DNA of 5,903 nucleotides from Actinomycetales bacterium (GTDB lineage Bacteria > Actinomycetota > Actinomycetes > Actinomycetales > Dermabacteraceae). Position numbers and translations under genes: made by a program. The stretch is taken from NCBI GenBank assembly GCA_012799425.1, contig JAAZLF010000597.1, forward strand, positions 1-5,903, written 5' to 3'. The notes under the pieces were generated by a model. It worked only from the letters and a program-made list of their open reading frames with translations. It was not told the DNA's origin and made no database searches. Below are positions 1 to 4,522 of the stretch, piece after piece. The first letter of the stretch is position 1, and each line of letters starts with the position of its first letter.

Positions 1-32
1 CCGACGGGCCGACGGGCAGACGGGCCGACGAC
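1..32. repeat. 8-bp tandem repeat CCGACGGG, about four copies
   Basis: Two exact copies of CCGACGGG are followed by CAGACGGG and CCGACGAC, in register at 8-bp spacing. The array starts at the window edge, so its full extent is unknown. It lies just beyond the 3' end of the OmpA-domain gene, in apparently non-coding DNA. I see no function for it. Confidence 0.55.
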
Positions 33-36
33 GGCC
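23..36 (-). terminator. short hairpin after the OmpA-domain gene
   Basis: Read on the minus strand, GGCCG-TCGT-CGGCC forms a perfect 5-bp, all-GC stem with a 4-nt loop, starting four bases after the stop codon at 41-43. There is no T-tract, which is common for hairpin terminators in GC-rich actinobacteria. The short stem also falls in the 8-bp repeat, so it could arise by chance. Confidence 0.3.
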
Positions 37-40
37 GGGC

Positions 41-658
41 TCACTCCCCGTAGCGCAGCTCCACGCGACGGTTCGCGGCGTAGGTGGAGGGGTCATCAGG
101 GCTCTCGGAGACGGCGGGCTGCTCGTCACCGAACCCCTCCACCTCGAGCGTGAGATCGGGGCGCTCAGCGGCGAGTGCGTCGGCGACCGCCTGGGCGCGG
201 TGCTCGGAGAGCTGCTGATTGTCGAAGTCGAAGCGCGAGGGATCCACCGGGCGGGAGTCGGTGTGCCCGCCCACCTGCACCGTGGCCCCTGCGGGGACCT
301 CGGCCGCGAGGTCGACGATCCGGGCGGTGGCCGGGGCGGGCAGGTCCCAGGCGTTGGAGGCGAAGAGGATGTCTGTCTCCAGCACGATCGTCTCCTCCTG
401 ATCCGGCTCCGTGCTGCCGAGCGAGGTGATCGAGGAGGGGGCGTCGTAGCGGGTGATCGAGTCATCGACGTCGAACCGGGTGATCGAGTCGGAGAGGACC
501 TCCTCGGTGACCTCGAAGCCCGGCTCGGGCGGGCCGTCCGAGATCACCTCGGCGACGGCGTGCGGGGTGACGAGCGCGAGGGCGAGCAGGGTCGCGGAGC
601 CGGCAGTGGGGCGGGCGAGGCGTCGGCGCGCGTGAGGGGAGGTGCGGGTCATGGTCAC
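41..658 (-). CDS. secreted OmpA-family (peptidoglycan-binding) protein
   Basis: This 205-aa protein is predicted to be exported and to bind peptidoglycan non-covalently. Residues 1-36 look like a Sec signal peptide: an Arg-rich start, a hydrophobic core (about 21-31) and an A-V-A cleavage motif at 34-36. Residues 56-82 hold three 9-residue repeats. Residues 90-205 form an OmpA C-terminal domain with G-H-T-D (D134), L-S-E-H-R-A (R154), G-x-G-D-x-x-P and a closing N-R-R-V-E. D134 and R154 match the Asp and Arg that contact diaminopimelate in E. coli OmpA. There is no beta-barrel or obvious anchor. The GTG start overlaps the TGA of the lipoprotein gene as GTGA and has GGAGG 7 nt upstream. An ATG two codons in (650-652) is also well placed behind GGGGAG. 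The overlap implies coupled translation with the lipoprotein. Confidence 0.85.
   Translation of the reverse strand: MTMTRTSPHARRRLARPTAGSATLLALALVTPHAVAEVISDGPPEPGFEVTEEVLSDSITRFDVDDSITRYDAPSSITSLGSTEPDQEETIVLETDILFASNAWDLPAPATARIVDLAAEVPAGATVQVGGHTDSRPVDPSRFDFDNQQLSEHRAQAVADALAAERPDLTLEVEGFGDEQPAVSESPDDPSTYAANRRVELRYGE
413..493 (-). repeat. 27-bp in-frame triplicate in the OmpA-domain gene
   Basis: Three adjacent 27-bp units encode SDSITRFDV, DDSITRYDA and PSSITSLGS. The plus-strand core TGATCGA recurs at 427, 454 and 481, exactly 27 bp apart. The units lie in the linker between signal peptide and OmpA domain. The first two are close copies and the third has diverged. An extended spacer or a short binding motif is possible. 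Confidence 0.8.
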
Positions 659-1365
659 TCCCCACCCTCCGCGGTGGCGTCGTCCGCGGCGGCGCCCTGC
701 TCGATCGGGACGTCCTCGAACTCGGGGGCGCCGGGGATGGCGATGTTGATCGTGTCGATGTCGTCCTCGGGGGCGGCGAAGGTGGCCCAGTACGCCTGGG
801 TGTCGCCGGAGGCGAGCTTGTGCTCCGCCTGCTTGCTGTTCCAGACATTGGGGGTGTCCCAGGCGCTGCCGGTGCCGAGGATGTCGTAGCGCTTGAGGTT
901 ATCGCGGTCGAACAGAGCCGGCGGCACGTTGGAGTGGTTGTCGCCGTGCAGCTCCCACAGCGAGAACGTGCCGGACTCGCGGAACTCGGGGGTGTAGGTC
1001 AGCAGCAGCTCCACCGTCTGGCCGCGCTGGATCAGGTGGTGCAGGCCCACGGTCATGGTGCCGTCGATCTCGTCGGTGGGCAGGGTGTAGCTGATCGTGT
1101 CGACCGCGTCGGCGGGATCGATGACCTCCGGCGCTCCGCCGGAAGCACCGTCGGTGCCGGTCTGCGACTCATCGCCGCCGCCGTCGGAGGCTGCGGGCTG
1201 CGCTGCCTCGGATTCCTCCGGCTCCTCGGGCGCAGGAGAGTCGGGGCCGTCCTCGAAGTCCGCCTGCTCGGTGACGCCACAGGCGGCGAGCGGCAGCGCG
1301 GCGAGGGCGGTGAGGGCCAGGGCGGCCCGCCGACGGGTGAGGGTCACATCGCGGAGCTGGGTCAT
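655..1365 (-). CDS. predicted lipoprotein, partner of the OmpA-domain protein
   Basis: This 236-aa protein starts with a lipoprotein signal. Numbered from the start chosen here, there is an R-R-R cluster at 11-13, a hydrophobic stretch, and the lipobox L-A-A-C with the lipidated Cys at 29. The T-R-R-R order could also suit Tat export. Residues 30-80 are a low-complexity acidic Pro/Ser/Gly-rich tether. Residues about 80-225 look like one beta-rich domain ending in F-E-D-V-P-I. I recall similar domains fused N-terminally to OmpA domains in other actinobacterial proteins; here the two halves would be separate, overlapping genes (inference). An ATG five codons upstream (1378-1380) is in frame but has no ribosome site, whereas AAGGAG lies 6 nt before the chosen ATG. 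The molecular function is unknown; a surface sensor or envelope structural role fits. Confidence 0.75.
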   Translation of the reverse strand: MTQLRDVTLTRRRAALALTALAALPLAACGVTEQADFEDGPDSPAPEEPEESEAAQPAASDGGGDESQTGTDGASGGAPEVIDPADAVDTISYTLPTDEIDGTMTVGLHHLIQRGQTVELLLTYTPEFRESGTFSLWELHGDNHSNVPPALFDRDNLKRYDILGTGSAWDTPNVWNSKQAEHKLASGDTQAYWATFAAPEDDIDTINIAIPGAPEFEDVPIEQGAAADDATAEGGE

Positions 1366-1487
1366 GGTCTTCTCCTTCATCGGGCCGCCGCAGCGGCTGT
1401 CCTCGAGCTGGTGTCACCCGTATGTCGTCGCAGGGAGCGGAATAGTTGCATCTCATCGCGAGAATCTTTCCGGGAGATGAACAGCCC
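1366..1487 (-). other. gap between kinase and lipoprotein genes, possible internal promoter
   Basis: This 122-nt spacer separates the kinase stop from the lipoprotein start. Its centre (about 1425-1475) is more AT-rich than the flanks and could hold a promoter, but I see no convincing -35/-10 pair. On the minus strand, GCAAC at about 1447-1451 followed 17 nt later by CGAC is only loosely ECF-like. The lipoprotein and OmpA-like genes may therefore be transcribed from here or by read-through. Confidence 0.3.
1372..1377 (-). promoter_or_regulatory. ribosome binding site that fixes the lipoprotein start
   Basis: AAGGAG on the minus strand is followed by 6 nt and then the ATG at 1363-1365. The site lies inside the first codons of the longer alternative reading from 1380, so that upstream ATG is probably not used. 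Confidence 0.75.
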
Positions 1488-2819
1488 TCAGTCCGAGACC
1501 TTCACCGTGGCGCGCGCCTCGAGCTGCTGGCCGTCCGCGCTGCGCCCCCGCAGCACCACCTCGGCACTGCCAGGGGACGCGGCCACGATCGTCACCTGCT
1601 CCGCATCGGCCACGTGGGAGCCGGAGGGCAGCGACCACACCCAGGAGTCCACCCCTTCGACCTCGGCGGTGAACACGGCCTCCTCTCCCACGGTGATCTC
1701 CGTGGGACCGGTGATCGTCAGCGACGCGCCGTCGACTGTCGACGGCACCGTGTCCCCGCGACCGAGCAGCAGCCCCGCCCCGAGCCCGAGCAGCAGCGCG
1801 GCCACGACGACCATCGCTGTCAGGGCCGTGCGTCGGCGCAGGGACCGCTCCGCACCGGGCGGGGCGGCGGCGTGGACGCCGGGGCCGGCATCAACGGGAG
1901 CGGCGGCCGACGGGGAGTGCGGTGCTCCCGCGGAATGCGGGCCTGCGGCGGCGGGGTCAGACGGGGGCATCACGCGCGCCGGGGCCGGCGGGGCGAGGGC
2001 CTGTTCGACCTCGGTGAGCCATTCCCGCGCGTCGCTCTGCCGGGCATCCGGATCCTCCGCGAGACCCCGCTCGATCACGTCACCTAGCGCTGTGGGCAGG
2101 GAGGCGTCGTGGATCAGCCAGCGCAGCAGCGCGGACATCGCCCAGATATCGGCGCGGATGTCCACCATGGCGGGGCGGGACTGCTCGGGCGGGCGGAACC
2201 CCTCGGTGCCGGCGGCGACGGTGAGCCCGGAGCTGACGGCGAGGTCCTTGCACATGCCCAGGTCCGCGACGAGCAGCCGTTCATCGGTGCCCAGCAGCAC
2301 CGCACCGCTCCGGCCGGGGTCGACGCCGGTGCCGCCGTCGGCCCCGGCCCCGGCCTCGACATCGCTCACGGTCCCGCCCGCGCTGGTCAGCAGCAGGTTC
2401 CCAGGGCTGAGGTCGCGGTGCACCAGCCGGGCGCGGTGCACGGCATCCACCGCGGCGGCCAGCGGACGCGCGAGAGCCAGCACATCCTCGGCATTCGCCC
2501 TCCAGCCACGATCTCGGAGCGCCGTCACGCGGTCACGCAGGGTGCCGCGGTCGGCGTGCTCGAGCACCAGGTAGGGCTGCTGCCGGGGCGTCTGGTCGAT
2601 GTCGTGCACGGTCACCACATGCGGGCCGCCCACGCGGCGCAGGCTGCGCCCCTCGGCGATGAACCGTTCGCGGATCTCGGGGTTCAGGCTGTGGTTCTCC
2701 GCGAGGACCTTCACCACCACTGTCGCGTCCAACCGCTGGTCGTGCGCGAGGTAGGCGGTGGCGAAGGAGCCGACGCCCACCACCTCGGCCAGCCGGTAGT
2801 GGCCCAGCAGCTCGTCCAT
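1488..2819 (-). CDS. membrane Ser/Thr protein kinase with extracytoplasmic PKD/Ig-like domain
   Basis: This 443-aa PknB-type (Hanks) kinase phosphorylates proteins on Ser/Thr. Residues 8-275 are the cytoplasmic kinase domain: glycine loop G15-V-G17 with Y23, ATP lysine K37, helix-C Glu E56, catalytic loop H134-R-D136 with N141, metal-binding D186-L-G188, P+1 motif G204-T205, P-P-E212 and helix-F D224. Every essential catalytic residue is present. The catalytic loop reads HRDLSPGN, with Ser138 where Lys is usual. About 30 extra Gly/Asp-rich residues (147-177) lie between N141 and the DLG. A Pro/Ala-rich linker (276-324), Arg cluster (325-330) and one membrane helix (332-353) follow. Residues 356-443 form a beta-rich domain resembling PKD or bacterial Ig folds, probably the sensor. 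The ATG overlaps the sigma stop as TGATG and has GGGGAA 5 nt upstream. The likeliest partner is the sigma factor encoded just before it. Confidence 0.9.
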   Translation of the reverse strand: MDELLGHYRLAEVVGVGSFATAYLAHDQRLDATVVVKVLAENHSLNPEIRERFIAEGRSLRRVGGPHVVTVHDIDQTPRQQPYLVLEHADRGTLRDRVTALRDRGWRANAEDVLALARPLAAAVDAVHRARLVHRDLSPGNLLLTSAGGTVSDVEAGAGADGGTGVDPGRSGAVLLGTDERLLVADLGMCKDLAVSSGLTVAAGTEGFRPPEQSRPAMVDIRADIWAMSALLRWLIHDASLPTALGDVIERGLAEDPDARQSDAREWLTEVEQALAPPAPARVMPPSDPAAAGPHSAGAPHSPSAAAPVDAGPGVHAAAPPGAERSLRRRTALTAMVVVAALLLGLGAGLLLGRGDTVPSTVDGASLTITGPTEITVGEEAVFTAEVEGVDSWVWSLPSGSHVADAEQVTIVAASPGSAEVVLRGRSADGQQLEARATVKVSD

Positions 2820-3487
2820 CAGCGTTCCCCGGCGGTGGGGCTACCCGCTTCGAGCCGGCCGGCGAGCATCGCGCGACCCCGGCTGATCTGTGACTTCACC
2901 GTGCCCTCGCTGCGGTGCAGGCGCTCGGCGATCTCCCGGTACGGCAGCTGCTCGAGGTCGCGCAGCTCTACCGGGACCCGGTACAGATCCGGCAGCTGCG
3001 CGAGCAGCTGGTGCACGGTGACACGCTCCGCGATCAGTGAGCTCATCCGCACCGAGGGACGGTCCGCCTCCTGCAGCTCGACGGTCTCCCGCTGGCGGCG
3101 CAGATGATCGGCCACCCGGCGCCGCACGATGCTGTGCACCCAGGTGGTCACCCTCGCCCGGCCGTCGTACCCGCTGATCGACTGGGCGATCGAGATCAGG
3201 GAATCCTGGGCGACGTCCTCCACCGCGACCGGGTCCAGCAGCGCGGCCCCGGCGAAGCGGCGCACCACCCCGGAGCCGTCGAGCGTCTCGATGAACAGCT
3301 CGAGCGCATCGGGTCCCGTAGTGGAGAGGCGGGCGAGCTCGGCGAGCGCCTCGTCCAAGGCCTCTGCCTCGAGCATCTCGCCCACTGCATGACGGGCGGC
3401 GTCGAGCCTGCCCTCGCGCAGGTGTTGGGCCAGCTCATCGCCGTGCCGTGTGGTGCCCCCGGGCAACGGTCCCCGCTCCGTGTCCAT
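2819..3487 (-). CDS. ECF-type RNA polymerase sigma factor
   Basis: This 222-aa sigma-70 family protein directs RNA polymerase to a specific promoter set. Residues 1-60 are a variable N-terminal extension. Region 2 spans about 60-133, with A88-V-E-D91 in place of the usual D-A-E-D polymerase-binding motif and T-T-W-V-H-S-I-V-R-R-R in regions 2.3/2.4. Region 4 spans about 156-208: L-P-D-L-Y-R-V-P-V-E-L, a helix-turn-helix (P-Y-R-E-I-A-E-R-L), then S-E-G-T-V-K-S-Q-I-S-R-G-R. Regions 1 and 3 are missing, as in the ECF group. The ATG is the first possible start, because an in-frame TAG lies seven codons upstream (3506-3508). It is first in the operon and fused by a 1-base overlap to the kinase gene, with no anti-sigma gene beside it. 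ECF factors controlled by a co-encoded Ser/Thr kinase are known (EcfP/PknT of Vibrio parahaemolyticus); a similar pairing here is inferred. Confidence 0.88.
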   Translation of the reverse strand: MDTERGPLPGGTTRHGDELAQHLREGRLDAARHAVGEMLEAEALDEALAELARLSTTGPDALELFIETLDGSGVVRRFAGAALLDPVAVEDVAQDSLISIAQSISGYDGRARVTTWVHSIVRRRVADHLRRQRETVELQEADRPSVRMSSLIAERVTVHQLLAQLPDLYRVPVELRDLEQLPYREIAERLHRSEGTVKSQISRGRAMLAGRLEAGSPTAGER

Positions 3488-3494
3488 GTGATCG

Positions 3495-3500
3495 AGCCTA
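3495..3500 (-). promoter_or_regulatory. candidate -10 box of the sigma gene (possibly leaderless)
   Basis: TAGGCT on the minus strand fits TANNNT and ends 7 nt before the ATG at 3487. Transcription would then begin at or next to the start codon. The only purine-rich ribosome site, AAGGA at 3501-3505, lies 13 nt from the ATG, which is too far and fits a leaderless message. No good -35 is visible. Confidence 0.3.
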
Positions 3501-3548
3501 TCCTTCTACTGCGCCGGTGCCTGCCCCGTCTCGTGCAGGGACGCCGCG

Positions 3549-3649
3549 GCACCGCGGCACCCGATGCATCGCGGGACCCGTTGCACCCGTTGCCCCGCTG
3601 CATCCCGGCACCTGCGGCACCCGCTGCCCCGCTGCACCGCGGCACCGCG
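3549..3649. repeat. degenerate array of twelve 8-9 bp units (GCACCCGNT/GCACCGCG type)
   Basis: The stretch divides without gaps into twelve units of 8 or 9 bp, such as GCACCGCG, GCACCCGAT, GCACCCGTT, GCCCCGCT, GCACCCGCT and GCACCGCG. There is also higher-order order: 3583-3612 and 3617-3646 agree at 27 of 30 positions, 34 bp apart. All lies between divergent genes, so it could be a slippage-derived array or a cluster of protein-binding sites. Confidence 0.7.
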
Positions 3650-3805
3650 CAGTGTGATCGGCCGACGAGCCCCTCGCGCTCCATGCTGTGGAACCGCCGG
3701 AGCAGGCGACGGAGATGCCGGTAGTGTGCTGACGAGCCGGCCGCAGCAGCCCGGCCCCGCGCCCGAGGATCCGGCGCGCGGACGTCGACCCGAGGGGATG
3801 CCTCC

Positions 3806-4123
3806 ATGGAACAGATCACCGTCGCCGGTCACCCCGAGCCCGTCCCCGCCTCCGCCGTCGCCGCGCGGCAGCTGAGCGAGCGTCTCGAGAGCGTGCGCGC
3901 GAGTCGGGGCGCCGACGCCGCGGATAACCTCGAGCAGCTGGTGGGCCAGCGGATCGGCACGCTGCTCGAGGGTGGGATGCCCAGCATCGACGTGGCGACC
4001 ATGCGCGCGATCGTGAACTACGTGGAGATCCCCGAGGAGGAGGATAACTCCACCGCTCTTGGCCGCGCCGTGCAGGGGGTGCGCGACAAGGCCGCCCAGC
4101 GCGGCAAGCGCATCATGAACTGA
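3806..4123 (+). CDS. small hydrophilic protein of unknown function
   Basis: I do not recognise this 105-aa protein. It has no signal peptide, no membrane helix and no cysteine, so a cytoplasmic location is likely. Residues about 18-58 look helical and amphipathic (R-Q-L-S-E-R-L-E-S-V, then N-L-E-Q-L-V-G-Q-R-I). Residues 70-79 are short and hydrophobic (T-M-R-A-I-V-N-Y-V-E), followed by an acidic patch (P-E-E-E-D, 75-80 region) and a basic tail (K-A-A-Q-R-G-K-R). It looks like a small helical, possibly dimerising or adaptor-type protein. The ATG has GAGGGG 8 nt upstream and G/C third positions typical of a real gene. It is divergent from the sigma operon and followed by a hairpin terminator, so it is probably monocistronic. 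A 258-codon frame on the opposite strand is its shadow. Confidence 0.75.
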   Translation: MEQITVAGHPEPVPASAVAARQLSERLESVRASRGADAADNLEQLVGQRIGTLLEGGMPSIDVATMRAIVNYVEIPEEEDNSTALGRAVQGVRDKAAQRGKRIMN

Positions 4124-4133
4124 GCCGCCCTGT

Positions 4134-4154
4134 GGGTGCCCGCTGTGGGCGCCC
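4134..4154 (+). terminator. hairpin terminator after the small unknown gene
   Basis: GGGTGCCC-GCTGT-GGGCGCCC forms an 8-bp stem with one G-U pair and a 5-nt loop, 10 nt after the stop codon. No T-run follows, so it is of the GC-rich actinobacterial hairpin kind. Confidence 0.55.
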
Positions 4155-4192
4155 TCATGGGCTGAGCCCGCCCGCCGGGGTTCGGTGGGCTC

Positions 4193-4270
4193 GTGGTCGA
4201 GTACTGGCGGCACAGCGATCTCTACGGCTATATCGCCGTACATCTCGCTCCTGCGCCCGTACTCGACGAC
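4193..4270. repeat. 78-bp imperfect palindrome (REP/MITE-like)
   Basis: The element is symmetric about 4231/4232. Of 39 position pairs, 29 are complementary. They include nine in a row at the outer part (GTCGAGTAC at 4196-4204 with GTACTCGAC at 4259-4267), five at 4214-4218 with 4245-4249, and the centre TACGGCTATATCGCCGTA (4223-4240). It is intergenic and lies 70 nt behind the small gene. As RNA or single-stranded DNA it would fold into a long interrupted hairpin. Its size and form suit a REP-like or miniature mobile element, but no flanking target duplication is clear. Confidence 0.75.
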
Positions 4271-4282
4271 CGGGTCCGGCAC

Positions 4283-4435
4283 GTGTGGCCATCAGATCCG
4301 GTGAGTGTGGCCCTCAGGTCCGGTGCGTGTGGCTGTCAGGCCCGGCGCGTGTGGCCTTGGCGCCTGTGCTCGACGGTCAGGCCCGGCACGTGCGGCCTTG
4401 GCGCCCGTGCTCGACCATCAGGCCCGATTCCGCAC
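4283..4435. repeat. tandem array of 22-bp units and longer derivatives
   Basis: Three 22-bp units start at 4283, 4305 and 4327, with the pattern GTGTGGCC or close, then TCAG, then TCCGG/CCCGG. Two longer units follow (4349-4389, 41 bp; 4390-4435, 46 bp). These contain the same ends but carry an extra internal piece, TTGGCGCC-GTGCTCGAC. That piece resembles 4253-4282, the right end of the neighbouring palindrome. The array is non-coding and I see no spacer-repeat alternation of CRISPR type. Confidence 0.75.
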
Positions 4436-4490
4436 GTCGCGTCCCGCCCGCTGACCCACCGGCCCCGCGCCCGTGACCACCGATGGTTTT

Positions 4491-4509
4491 GCTTATGTTC
4501 CGCATAAGC
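4491..4509. promoter_or_regulatory. inverted-repeat operator over the yeeE promoter
   Basis: GCTTATG-TTCCG-CATAAGC is a perfect 7-bp inverted repeat with a 5-nt spacer. It is AT-rich in a very GC-rich setting and lies 13 nt before the yeeE ATG. It contains or overlaps two possible -10 boxes (TATGTT at 4494-4499, TAAGCT at 4505-4510), so a bound dimer would block transcription. The form suits a small winged-helix repressor such as an ArsR-type sulfur sensor; the identity is a guess. There is no Shine-Dalgarno sequence before yeeE, so its message may have a very short leader. Confidence 0.55.
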
Positions 4510-4522
4510 TAGCGTAGCCGCC

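Larger units (their letters stand above)
3488..3805. other. divergent spacer between sigma gene and small unknown gene
   Basis: This 318-nt spacer separates the leftward sigma operon from the rightward gene at 3806. It holds a possible sigma-gene promoter at its left end, a 101-bp repeat array (3549-3649), and a TAGTGT at 3722-3727 that could be a -10 box for the rightward gene, though without a recognisable -35. Open frames crossing it have repeat-driven, Arg/Cys-rich translations and are not believable as genes. Confidence 0.6.

Noticed and set aside
200..889. 229-codon plus-strand frame opposite the OmpA-domain gene
   Set aside because: The minus strand carries a clear signal peptide and OmpA motifs; this frame has only Gly/Arg-rich low-complexity sequence.
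1425..1455. Shared sigma-specific promoter motif (GCAAC) upstream of the lipoprotein gene and in the 3549-3649 array
   Set aside because: The copies in the array are a by-product of its repeat unit, and no matching -10 element accompanies them.
820..2574. 584-codon plus-strand frame opposite the kinase and lipoprotein genes
   Set aside because: It is an antisense shadow of G/C-rich third positions; its composition is extreme in Ser/Arg/Pro/Gly and no domain is recognisable.
3690..3727. ECF-type promoter starting with GGAACC at 3690-3695
   Set aside because: No CGTC or GTT -10 element lies at the usual 15-19 nt spacing; the only -10-like box is 26 nt away.
3506..4282. 258-codon minus-strand frame spanning the spacer, the small gene and the palindrome
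   Set aside because: It crosses the 8-9 bp array with repeat-like Arg/Cys-rich translation, opposes a better supported gene, and its plausible-looking N-terminus is only the palindrome read on the other strand.
4283..4435. CRISPR array
   Set aside because: The units abut directly without unique spacers of constant length, and there are no cas genes.
4132..4507. Overlapping plus-strand frames of 104-114 codons in the spacer before yeeE
   Set aside because: They run through the terminator hairpin, the palindrome and the tandem repeats, and their sequence simply reflects those repeats.
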